Positions 1 through 6,657 of a DNA stretch of 11,456 bases are shown piece after piece. Position 1 is the stretch's first letter. Each line of letters starts with the position of its first letter. A program made the position numbers and the translations under genes. Source of the stretch: Methanofollis sp. (GTDB lineage Archaea > Halobacteriota > Methanomicrobia > Methanomicrobiales > Methanofollaceae); the NCBI GenBank assembly GCA_028696365.1, contig JAQVHG010000042.1:1-11456 (forward strand), given 5' to 3'. The notes beneath the pieces were generated by a model. That model did no database searches. It was given only the letters and a program-made list of their open reading frames with translations, and was not told the DNA's origin.

Positions 1-2199
1 GCAGAGGGCTCCGACACCCTCTATGCAAACCCGGACTTCGGCACCACGAGCGACGACTGCATCACGACGGCGCTCTTCGACGGCGAGATCGACCTTGCAA
101 ATGCGAAGGAAGCACGGCTTATCCTGGTTTCTACTGCCGGGTCGGGGGAGGACGATGACGAGCATCGGATCACCTTCAATGAAGGTGAGTGGTTCAATCT
201 CCTCACCGGGGGATCGTCTGCGATCAGTGTGGCTGAGCTAGACGTCAGGCCCTATTTGATGCCCTCGGAAAACGAGGCCGGAATCCAGAGCTATATCACC
301 TCGACGAAAGGTGACTACATGGAGAACCGGGGCATTATCCTTGTTGTCAGACATGGCATCCCACCGGTCGGGGCGCCGGTAAATGTCACGACCGCCGCGA
401 ATGTGTCCAGTACTCAGACTCTGACACCAACTGAGAGCAGCGAGCGATTTACACTGAACGAATCGAATGGCAGGCTTGAAGCCACGCATCTCACCTTCGA
501 CGAAGGGGCAGTCGAACTCTTCATCTCCGAAGGGACGGTGATCACCGACGGTGCCGGGAAGCCTCTCTCAGCGCTGAGACTAGAGTTACTCAGACCCGGC
601 GACGCTCTTCGGGCGTACGCAATCGGCGAGGATGATATGGTGGCCGATATCCCACTCTTACTGATAATCCATACCGACCGGCTCGGTCTTTCAGGGGTCC
701 GTCTTGTCAGATACAACAATTCTTTGGACCGGTGGCAACCGATGGAGGCGGATGCTACGGATGGTAGTCTCTCGACTAAGATCAGAAAAGGAGGGACATA
801 TGCGCTCATTGAAAGGAGCGAAGATTGCGATCATGGGATCTTTCAACCGCTCTTCGACCTGATCGGTGGATTTGTGGCCGCATTCTTCGGGATATTCGGG
901 ATCGATATCTCAGGAGAGACGTCCGTCCCGTCACCCGACCCCGCGATGATGGCCGGCAATTTGTCCGGGCAGATGATCACGCCCACGGCGACGACTGAAA
1001 CCCCAGCAGTCACCCCTGTACCCACTCAGGTTGATGTCACTACGATGCAGTTTGCCCTCTCCATTCTTTCCACTCCACCAGGGGCTCTCATCGATCTCAA
1101 TGGGAACTATACTGGGATGACAACACCTGCCACTTTCGAGTTGTTACCAGGAGGCAACCACATTATTAGGACGCGTATGGATGGGTTTGAACCGGTGGAG
1201 AGGAGAGTCTATCTCGAACGCGACGACGAGGTTCATCTGCAATTTGAATCTGGTTCTTCAGAGGTGAAGGAGCAGGTGGCCGCTATTGGGCCATTGCGTG
1301 GGTGGGAGGAAAACCAACATGGGGGAGTGTATGTAGAATCCATCCCTGATGGAGCAGAGATCTATGTAGATGGCAGGAAGAGCAATAAAAAGACGCCTGC
1401 GCTCATCTATGGGCTGAAAGAAGGATTGCATACAATCAAGATAAAGAAGAAAGGTGTCGAGTTTGGAGACGGGAAGGAAAGAGTCTGGATCTCGAGGAAC
1501 ACTGTGTCGACGGTAGGGTTCAGAAGAGGTTCCGGAGGGTTTGAGCGGTCGCTTTCCATCGATTCAGAGAAGTATTCGGGCTCTCCTTTCTCAGTCGATG
1601 GTAGGTACCTAGGGTACAAACTCCCAAAGAAAGTCGATGTCAGGGGGATTAATGCATATATCACGCTCTATGAGAATAGCAGTTACCTCACACAGAAGAT
1701 ACCGACTAATATTCAATCAAATGAGACTATAGTCATCGACCCCCCCCTCTCCGCACCATGTGGACTCCTCGTCACCTCGGTGCCTGCAGGGGCTCAGATA
1801 TTCATCGACGGCTTCTCCACAGGGTATGCGACGCCATACCTCATCGAGAACATCTCGGAGGGCAGGCACCTTGTCTCAGTCTCAAAGCCAGGACATATCC
1901 CAGAGGAGGAGGAGGTCTTGCTGACAGATGACCGTCATAAAGATCAAGATGCAGAAGTTAGTATGGACCTGGAGGAGTATGCTTATGGGTCGCTTACGGT
2001 AAGGAGCACTCCAGAAGGTGCAAAGATCTACCTCTTTGGCAAGAATACCGGAGAGAAAACGCCTCATACGTTCCATTATCTTGGGATCGGATCCTATGAT
2101 GTGAAGGTTGTAGGGAAAGGAAGTGCAAAGACGCTTGAAGATGTGGTGATACTGCCATATGAGATGAGTGAATGCCAGATGGATCTGACTCTAGATTGA
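1..2199 (+). CDS. DUF3344-PEGA repeat surface protein (5' partial)
   Basis: Reading frame 1 is open from the first base to the TGA at 2197-2199, so the gene starts left of the window; the GTG at 229 is not its start. 732 codons are visible. Codons 1-120 resemble the C-terminal part of DUF3344 (TTALFDGEIDLANAKEARL, later GDYMENRGIILVV), a family seen in methanogen surface proteins. Codons 280-302 form one hydrophobic stretch (IFQPLFDLIGGFVAAFFGIFGI), a possible membrane segment or buried helix. A Thr/Pro-rich linker follows at about 325-348. Five PEGA-like repeats follow at about codons 353-413, 441-500, 514-580, 587-642 and 662-720, with the signature S-x-P-x-G-A-x-I-x-[LV]-[DN]-G and then TP. 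Repeat 3 is degenerate (no P-x-G-A). PEGA domains are beta-rich and common in cell-surface proteins; the ligand is unknown. An extracytoplasmic location is inferred because the signal peptide is outside the window. Confidence 0.88.
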   Translation, partial: AEGSDTLYANPDFGTTSDDCITTALFDGEIDLANAKEARLILVSTAGSGEDDDEHRITFNEGEWFNLLTGGSSAISVAELDVRPYLMPSENEAGIQSYITSTKGDYMENRGIILVVRHGIPPVGAPVNVTTAANVSSTQTLTPTESSERFTLNESNGRLEATHLTFDEGAVELFISEGTVITDGAGKPLSALRLELLRPGDALRAYAIGEDDMVADIPLLLIIHTDRLGLSGVRLVRYNNSLDRWQPMEADATDGSLSTKIRKGGTYALIERSEDCDHGIFQPLFDLIGGFVAAFFGIFGIDISGETSVPSPDPAMMAGNLSGQMITPTATTETPAVTPVPTQVDVTTMQFALSILSTPPGALIDLNGNYTGMTTPATFELLPGGNHIIRTRMDGFEPVERRVYLERDDEVHLQFESGSSEVKEQVAAIGPLRGWEENQHGGVYVESIPDGAEIYVDGRKSNKKTPALIYGLKEGLHTIKIKKKGVEFGDGKERVWISRNTVSTVGFRRGSGGFERSLSIDSEKYSGSPFSVDGRYLGYKLPKKVDVRGINAYITLYENSSYLTQKIPTNIQSNETIVIDPPLSAPCGLLVTSVPAGAQIFIDGFSTGYATPYLIENISEGRHLVSVSKPGHIPEEEEVLLTDDRHKDQDAEVSMDLEEYAYGSLTVRSTPEGAKIYLFGKNTGEKTPHTFHYLGIGSYDVKVVGKGSAKTLEDVVILPYEMSECQMDLTLD

Positions 2200-2241
2200 A
2201 TCATCTCGACCCTGTATCGATATGTACGCGATAAAAACGGA

Positions 2242-2505
2242 TCTGTAGAACCCCCCATACCACGTCATGGCGTGAACGTGGCCCACCCACCTTCCCATAG
2301 TCTCTCACTGGGGGCAGAGCACCACGCACAGGTATCCCTTTGGCCGGGGGCGCGGCCCCCGGATCCCAGAGACCACAATAGGGGCGGGAAGGTAGAATAG
2401 ATGACCATGACGGGGGTGTTGCCGTCCTCGACATATCGTGTGGCGGGGGGTTTGGGGGGCAGCCAGCTCCCCGTTAGAGAGATTCATCAAGAGAATTTCT
2501 ACAGA
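2242..2505 (+). repeat. Dispersed intergenic repeat, copy A, with terminal inverted repeats
   Basis: The element is bounded by TCTGTAGAA (2242-2250) and its exact reverse complement TTCTACAGA (2497-2505). Inside, CCTTCCCA near 2291 and GGGCGGGAAGG near 2389-2399 enclose an imperfect long inverted repeat. At its centre is a perfect hairpin with 8-bp arms CCGGGGGC (2344-2351) and GCCCCCGG (2355-2362) and a 3-nt loop. A conserved tail follows, containing GGGGGTGTTGCCGTCC (2412-2427) and GTGGCGGGGGGT. The same tail occurs inverted at 8317-8366 and directly at 8681-8713. There is no transposase and no obvious target-site duplication. A miniature inverted-repeat element or a repeated structured RNA both fit. 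Confidence 0.8.
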
Positions 2506-2699
2506 GCCTCAATTCCCCAGATTCCTCCATGAGTGATACCCAGATTGCAGATACATCTCATGAATGATCGAGCCTCTCTGCCTTCTTGTCCCTATCTCCC
2601 TCCCATGGATCTGGGCGGCACTCGCCCCCAACATGGTGGTGCGAGAAGACACGTCGATCTGATTAGACGCCCATATCATAGGATCTTTCCTGTCGTCTC

Positions 2700-2909
2700 A
2701 CACCGGGGGAGCGACCCCCCGGACTCGAAGATCAAAGATCTTCTCGACTCCCTCCGATCGTTTCCCCACGACGAGGATAAGTGAGAGCGGCCATTTGATG
2801 ATATTCCCGTGTATTGTCGTGCTCAGAAGGAGGAAACCGGACCAGCGCATAACCTGGAGACCCACGATCATTGCCTGAGCCCCAGGTTCATGCCGAATTC
2901 TACAAGGCC
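2700..2909 (+). repeat. Possible decayed fourth repeat copy (hairpins plus end motif)
   Basis: A hairpin with arms CCGGGGG (2703-2709) and CCCCCGG (2716-2722) resembles the central hairpin of copy A. It is followed by a second perfect hairpin, GAAGATC (2727-2733) / GATCTTC (2737-2743), with an AAA loop. At 2898-2909 TTCTACAAGGCC matches the outer end of copy A (TTCTACAGAGCC) and of copy B (TCCTACAAAGCC on its own strand). As in copy B, an A-rich run comes directly after. The conserved GTTGCCGTCC tail is missing, so homology over the whole stretch is uncertain. Confidence 0.35.
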
Positions 2910-2958
2910 CAAAAAATCACATGCCTTATTGCATCAGACCTCTAACCGGGTACACTAG

Positions 2959-3675
2959 ATGGCTCTTGACGCCCTCAGGGCACTCTTCCAGTTCTGCACC
3001 ATCCTCCCCCTCGGACGACCTGCAGACTTCGACACCTTTGCCAGGCACTCCTGGCTCTACCCCCTTGCAGGATACGTGATCGGCGGGATCGCCGCAGGCG
3101 TCGCCTTCCTCCTCGGAGGGCACCCAGGCCTCGCGGCGGCCGCCGCCGTCGCCACCGCGATCATCGTCTCCGGCGCCAACCACTTCGACGGCCTTCTCGA
3201 CCTCGGCGACGGACTGATGGCCCATGGGAGTCGAGAGAAACGTGTCACCGCCCTCACCGACAGGCAGATCGGGGCGGGAGGTGTGGCATGCGGACTCCTC
3301 ACCCCCCTTCTCGCAGTCGAAGGACTCTCTGCAGCCTGGTCGGTCCCCTTTGTCATCATCACTGCAGAGGTCTGCGCAAAACTTGCGATGGCCTGGATCA
3401 CCGCGCTCGGCGCCCCCTTCCACGACGGGATCCATGCCTACCTCCATAGTTTTGCGAAGAAACGCTTTGTTATCTACGCTCTTGTTCTAGTCATCCCCCT
3501 CTTCCTCCTACCACTCGGTCCGGCCCTCATCGGCAGAGCACTCCTCGTGACCGCTCTCGTTGCGGTCCTCCTCGTCGGCCTGGCCACCCGTCTCTTCGGT
3601 GGAGTGAACGGCGACGTCGCAGGGGCGTCCAACGAGATCACACGTGCGGCCGTCGCTCTCGCCCTCGTCCTCTGA
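2959..3675 (+). CDS. cobS: Adenosylcobinamide-GDP ribazoletransferase (cobalamin synthase)
   Basis: CobS joins adenosylcobinamide-GDP to alpha-ribazole or alpha-ribazole phosphate, the last assembly step of cobamide synthesis, at the membrane. Methanogens need cobamides for the corrinoid methyltransferase Mtr. The 238-aa protein is close to the usual family length of about 240-260. It carries the CobS signature H-F-D-G-L-L-D-L-G-D-G at residues 75-85, DRQIGAGG at 101-108, and near the C-terminus GVNGDVAGASNEITRA. Hydrophobic helices alternate with these motifs, as expected for a polytopic membrane enzyme. The ATG at 2959 directly follows an in-frame TAG at 2956, so it is the most upstream start possible. 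No Shine-Dalgarno sequence is visible, so the mRNA may be leaderless. No other cobamide gene is adjacent. Confidence 0.95.
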   Translation: MALDALRALFQFCTILPLGRPADFDTFARHSWLYPLAGYVIGGIAAGVAFLLGGHPGLAAAAAVATAIIVSGANHFDGLLDLGDGLMAHGSREKRVTALTDRQIGAGGVACGLLTPLLAVEGLSAAWSVPFVIITAEVCAKLAMAWITALGAPFHDGIHAYLHSFAKKRFVIYALVLVIPLFLLPLGPALIGRALLVTALVAVLLVGLATRLFGGVNGDVAGASNEITRAAVALALVL

Positions 3676-3690
3676 AAGGGCACATACACC

Positions 3691-3698
3691 TATTTATG
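3691..3698 (+). promoter_or_regulatory. TATA box for the sulfite-reductase-like gene
   Basis: TATTTATG lies about 26 bp upstream of the ATG at 3721. That spacing puts transcription start at or next to the start codon, and no Shine-Dalgarno sequence precedes the ATG. A leaderless transcript is therefore likely. Confidence 0.6.
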
Positions 3699-3720
3699 CT
3701 CCAGACCAAACCTATTCAAG

Positions 3721-4593
3721 ATGACCAGAAATCGACCGATATACAAACGGGGCGGCGTGATCACCGAACGCAACCCTGATTTCTGCGCGGTGCGGCTCAG
3801 GATCCCGGCGGGGGTTCTTACTGCCGAGAAACTCGCCGGTATCGGTAAGATCGCAAAAAAATACAGTGACGGGGAGGTCCACCTCACCACCCGCCAGACT
3901 GTAGAGATCCCACACATCGATCCCGACCTTCTTGAAGAAGTCGCCCATGAACTTAAGGAGAACGGAACCCCGCTTGGATCAGAGTATGACGAGGTCGTCA
4001 ATATCATCGCCTGCCCAGGTACTGCCGGGTGCAAATACTCCAATATCGAGACCTACGGACTTGCAAAACGGATCGACGCGAAGGTCTTCGGGCGCGAGAT
4101 GCCAATCCGGGTGCGCATCTCTCTCTCAGGCTGCCCCAATGCCTGCACAAGCCCGGTCCTCAACGAGATCGGGATTGTTGGACGGATCCGCCCGCTCAGG
4201 ATCGAAGGGATGTGCACCGGGTGTGGAACCTGCGCTAAGTACTGCAAAGAAGCGGCGATCATCATCAGGAACGGGATCTCAGAACTGATCCCTGAAAAAT
4301 GTGTCCAGTGCGGGATCTGTATCTACTCCTGCCCCTTTGATCTCCTGAAATCAGAGTACTGCCACTATCTCATCACCATCGGTGGACGGCGCGGACGACA
4401 TCCACACCCAGGAAAAGAACTCATCACCGTTGAGACTGAGGACGAGGTCGTTGCAGTCATCGAGCAGGTAGTCACCTGGATCTACCGGAAGGCGTGGAGC
4501 GGACGGCACCTCGCCGACCAGCTCGACGAACTCGACTTTGAGTCCTTCCGCACAGAATTACAGGTAAAATTCAACGGCGGTACATCGAAGTAA
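3721..4593 (+). CDS. Small siroheme sulfite/nitrite reductase-like protein with two ferredoxin clusters
   Basis: The 290-aa protein combines a siroheme-[4Fe-4S] reductase half with a ferredoxin insert. The residues HLTTRQTVE (54-62) match the siroheme-contacting basic region. The cluster ligands are C98-X5-C104 and C138-X3-C142, the standard pattern for siroheme-linked Fe-S clusters. Two [4Fe-4S] ferredoxin motifs follow: C165-C168-C171-C175 and C194-C197-C200-C204-P. This layout fits the small dissimilatory-sulfite-reductase-like proteins of methanogens, whose substrate is often unproven. It is much shorter than F420-dependent sulfite reductase (Fsr), and no F420H2-oxidising domain is present. 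Sulfite reduction is the family-based guess; another siroheme-dependent reaction is possible. Its 3' end overlaps the convergent gene at 4571-4870 by 23 bp. Confidence 0.9.
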   Translation: MTRNRPIYKRGGVITERNPDFCAVRLRIPAGVLTAEKLAGIGKIAKKYSDGEVHLTTRQTVEIPHIDPDLLEEVAHELKENGTPLGSEYDEVVNIIACPGTAGCKYSNIETYGLAKRIDAKVFGREMPIRVRISLSGCPNACTSPVLNEIGIVGRIRPLRIEGMCTGCGTCAKYCKEAAIIIRNGISELIPEKCVQCGICIYSCPFDLLKSEYCHYLITIGGRRGRHPHPGKELITVETEDEVVAVIEQVVTWIYRKAWSGRHLADQLDELDFESFRTELQVKFNGGTSK

Positions 4594-4870
4594 AGCCGAC
4601 TCCCTCTTTATCATTGCAAGAGATCGCCTCTCCGTCTCGGACCAGGGAGTTGAACATCATCGCGGCGTTGAGGAGTTCTTCATCAAAGCCCATTCCCCTG
4701 GGCCCACGGACCAATTTTTGCGGCGGCGAAGGGAGCACCCGTTTGCCCACCTGGATGCCATTGCAGTGTTTACAATAGGCGCAGTGGCTGTACACTGAGA
4801 CCTCGCCAGTAGCGCAGGTCACCGTGACACGGCCCTTCTCCTCATCTCGGTGGAATTCCAGAGTTTTCAT
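4571..4870 (-). CDS. Unrecognised 99-aa protein with C-x2-C-x2-C motif
   Basis: I do not recognise this family. The 99-aa frame begins with ATG (MKTLEFHRDEEKGRVTV) and carries SHCAYCKHC (Cys30, 33, 36), with further Cys at 19 and near residue 85. The spaced cysteines suggest zinc or Fe-S binding. The middle is basic and Pro/Gly-rich (LPSPPQKLVRGPRGMG); the C-terminal third looks helical. Codon use favours G/C at third positions, like the neighbouring genes, which supports a real gene. It converges on the sulfite-reductase-like gene with a 23-bp overlap, so long transcripts of the two would be antisense to each other. Its ATG overlaps the stop of a 23-codon ORF at 4867-4938, which may be translationally coupled. 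No Shine-Dalgarno sequence is evident. Confidence 0.72.
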   Translation of the reverse strand: MKTLEFHRDEEKGRVTVTCATGEVSVYSHCAYCKHCNGIQVGKRVLPSPPQKLVRGPRGMGFDEELLNAAMMFNSLVRDGEAISCNDKEGVGFTSMYRR

Positions 4871-4938
4871 AGGTCACTGAGTGTTTGTTTGATTAGGGAT
4901 TTGAGGGTGTCGATACCTGCGTATCCATCTGCAATCAT
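4867..4938 (-). CDS. Candidate 23-aa leaderless small ORF
   Basis: Starting from the ATG at 4938-4936 the frame reads MIADGYAGIDTLKSLIKQTL and three more residues, ending in a TGA (4869-4867) that overlaps the ATG of the 99-aa gene. The reverse strand of the tuf TATA box (TATATAAA, 4971-4964) lies about 26 bp upstream of this ATG, which would give a leaderless transcript. The second half could form an amphipathic helix. It may be a coupled leader peptide, the true N-terminus of the next gene split by a frameshift, or chance. Confidence 0.35.
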   Translation of the reverse strand: MIADGYAGIDTLKSLIKQTLSDL

Positions 4939-4963
4939 GGATAGAACAGACGAATCAAAATGG

Positions 4964-4971
4964 TTTATATA
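4964..4971 (+). promoter_or_regulatory. TATA box of the tuf-rpsJ transcript
   Basis: TTTATATA preceded by an A-rich stretch (AAAATGG) is a strong archaeal TATA/BRE arrangement. Transcription would start near 4990-4995, leaving a leader of about 50 nt that carries the Shine-Dalgarno sequence. A second A/T-rich site (AATATATGA, about 4983-4991) could be an alternative. The reverse strand also reads TATATAAA, so the site may be bidirectional. Confidence 0.7.
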
Positions 4972-5034
4972 GATCAATGCCCAATATATGATACTCGCTT
5001 CAACCAGACTGTGTATGCAGTCCCATACATGAGT

Positions 5035-5040
5035 GGAGGA
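5035..5040 (+). promoter_or_regulatory. Shine-Dalgarno site of tuf
   Basis: GGAGGA lies 5 nt upstream of the ATG at 5046 and fixes that start. It contrasts with cobS and the sulfite-reductase-like gene, which lack such a site. Confidence 0.8.
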
Positions 5041-5045
5041 TAACT

Positions 5046-6323
5046 ATGGCAACTGATAAACCACACATGAACCTTGCTGTTATCGGACACATCGACCACG
5101 GTAAGTCCACTACCGTCGGCCGACTTCTGTTCGAGACAGGAACCGTACCTCAGCACATTATTGAGGGCTTTAGAAAGGAAGCCGAAGCCAAGGGCAAGGG
5201 TTCCTTCGAGTTTGCTTGGGTCATGGACAGCCTTAAGGAAGAGCGCGACCGCGGTATCACCATCGATATCGGTCACAAGCGCTTCGACACCGACAAGTAC
5301 TACTTTACCGTAGTAGACTGTCCAGGCCACCGTGACTTCATCAAGAACATGATCACCGGTGCATCCCAGGCCGACGCAGCACTGCTCGTCGTCGCTGCAC
5401 CTGACGGTGTCATGGAGCAGACCAAGGAGCACATCTTCCTGTCCAGGACCCTCGGTATCAACCAGCTCATCATCGGCATCAACAAGATGGATGTCGTCAA
5501 GTATGATGAGAAGCGGTACAACGAGGTCAAGGAGCAGCTCTCACAGATCCTTAAGATGGTCGGCTTCAAGCCCGAAGAGATCCCGTTCATCCCGATGTCC
5601 TCCTTCGAGGGAGCAAACATCAAGGAGAAGTCCGACAAGACCCCGTGGTACAAGGGTGAGACAGTTCTCCAGGCGCTCGACGAGCTGAAGCAGCCAGATA
5701 AGCCGACTACCCTGCCGCTCCGTCTCCCGATCCAGGACGTCTACACCATCTCTGGTGTCGGCACCGTGCCTGTAGGTCGTGTTGAGACCGGTGTCATGAA
5801 GAAGGGCGACAAGGTCTCCTTCATGCCTGGCAACGTCGACGGCGAGGTCAAGTCCATCGAGATGCACCACGAAGAGATCCCTGAGGCACTGCCTGGCGAC
5901 AACGTCGGTTTCAACGTCCGTGGCGTTGGGAAGGGCGACATTCGCCGCGGCGATGTCTGTGGGCCGATCGACGTCCCACCAACGGTCGTCGAGGAGTTCA
6001 CCGCACAGATCGTCGTGCTCCAGCACCCAAGCGCACTCACTGTTGGGTACACCCCGGTCTTCCACTGCCACACCGCACAGGTCGCATGCATGTTCACCGA
6101 ACTTGTCAGCAAGCTTGACCCACGCACTGGCCAGGTCAAGGAGCAGAACCCAACCTTCCTCAAGGCTGGCGATGCAGCGATCGTCAAGATCAAACCAACT
6201 CGCCCAATGGTCCTTGAGAATGTCAAGGAGATCCCACAGCTCGGTCGCTTTGCGGTCCGTGATATGGGTTCCACCATTGCGGCTGGCATGTGCGTTGCTG
6301 TCCAGGCTAAGCAGATGAGATAA
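5046..6323 (+). CDS. tuf: Translation elongation factor EF-1alpha (EF-Tu homologue)
   Basis: This is the archaeal EF-1alpha GTPase, which brings aminoacyl-tRNA to the ribosome as a GTP complex. The 425-aa length is normal for the family. GTP-binding motifs are complete: G1 GHIDHGKST (14-22), G2 around RGITID (69-74), G3 DCPGH (91-95) and G4 NKMD (146-149). The beta-barrel domains 2 and 3 follow (VYTISGVGTVPVGRVETG; C-terminal GRFAVRDMGSTIAAG). It begins a short operon with rpsJ, 22 bp downstream, which is the 3' end of the archaeal str-type order. EF-2, rps7 and rps12 are not upstream; the gene has its own promoter, TATA at 4964 and Shine-Dalgarno at 5035. Codon use is strongly biased, as expected for a very highly expressed gene. 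Confidence 0.98.
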   Translation: MATDKPHMNLAVIGHIDHGKSTTVGRLLFETGTVPQHIIEGFRKEAEAKGKGSFEFAWVMDSLKEERDRGITIDIGHKRFDTDKYYFTVVDCPGHRDFIKNMITGASQADAALLVVAAPDGVMEQTKEHIFLSRTLGINQLIIGINKMDVVKYDEKRYNEVKEQLSQILKMVGFKPEEIPFIPMSSFEGANIKEKSDKTPWYKGETVLQALDELKQPDKPTTLPLRLPIQDVYTISGVGTVPVGRVETGVMKKGDKVSFMPGNVDGEVKSIEMHHEEIPEALPGDNVGFNVRGVGKGDIRRGDVCGPIDVPPTVVEEFTAQIVVLQHPSALTVGYTPVFHCHTAQVACMFTELVSKLDPRTGQVKEQNPTFLKAGDAAIVKIKPTRPMVLENVKEIPQLGRFAVRDMGSTIAAGMCVAVQAKQMR

Positions 6324-6345
6324 GTCTGTAGATGGGTGAGGACAG

Positions 6346-6654
6346 ATGCAGAAAGCCAGAATACGCCTTTCAGGGACCGACTACGACAAAGTTGAGATGG
6401 TCTGTGACAGGATCAAGGAGATTGCAGAGAGGACAGGCGTGAATCTGGCAGGGCCTATCCCCCTCCCCACCAAGAAGCTGGTCGTTCCGATCAGAAAGAG
6501 CCCTGACGGAGAGGGTTCTGCAACTTGGGATCGCTGGCAGATGCGGGTACACAAGCGACTCATCGACATCGACGCGGATGAGCGTGCTCTCAGACAGTTG
6601 ATGCGCATTAAGGTGCCAAAGGATATCGGCATCGAGATCGTGCTGGAGAGCTGA
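6346..6654 (+). CDS. rpsJ: 30S ribosomal protein S10
   Basis: This is a component of the small-subunit head. The 102-aa product matches archaeal S10/uS10 in length and sequence: N-terminal ARIRLSGTDYDKVEMVCDRI, then GPIPLPTKKLVVPIRKSPDG (the loop region) and the C-terminal KVPKDIGIEIVLES. GGTGAGG at 6335-6341 lies a few bases before the ATG and acts as a Shine-Dalgarno site. tuf ends 22 bp upstream, and EF-1alpha followed by S10 is a widespread archaeal pair. The next gene on the strand starts only 3 bp after its TGA, so transcription may read through, subject to the hairpin and T9 tract at 6707-6735. Confidence 0.97.
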   Translation: MQKARIRLSGTDYDKVEMVCDRIKEIAERTGVNLAGPIPLPTKKLVVPIRKSPDGEGSATWDRWQMRVHKRLIDIDADERALRQLMRIKVPKDIGIEIVLES

Positions 6655-6657
6655 TGC

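Larger units (their letters stand above)
2200..2958. other. Gene-free stretch of 759 bp holding repeat copy A and a decayed relative
   Basis: No convincing coding region lies between the PEGA gene and cobS. Short open frames here run through hairpins and G/C tracts and match no family I know. The stretch holds repeat copy A (2242-2505), two strong hairpins at 2703-2722 and 2727-2743, and a sequence at 2898-2909 that resembles the end of copy A. There is no clear TATA box for cobS apart from a weak T-rich patch near 2925-2930. Confidence 0.7.

Noticed and set aside
229..2199. GTG at 229 as the start of the PEGA protein
   Set aside because: The frame is open and reads DUF3344-like protein from base 1, so the gene begins outside the window.
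2533..2784. 83-codon open frame on + in the gene-free stretch
   Set aside because: It runs through hairpins at 2703-2743, has no ribosome binding site and no family-like composition.
2242..2909. CRISPR array or insertion sequence in the first gene-free stretch
   Set aside because: No evenly spaced direct repeats, no transposase frame and no target-site duplication were seen.
2926..3447. 173-codon open frame opposite cobS
   Set aside because: Acidic, low-complexity shadow of the G/C-rich cobS frame, which is clearly the real gene.
6654..6656. TGATG overlap of the rpsJ stop with an ATG as start of the next gene
   Set aside because: This ATG is in a different frame from the Agl23-like protein; the GTG at 6658 fits.
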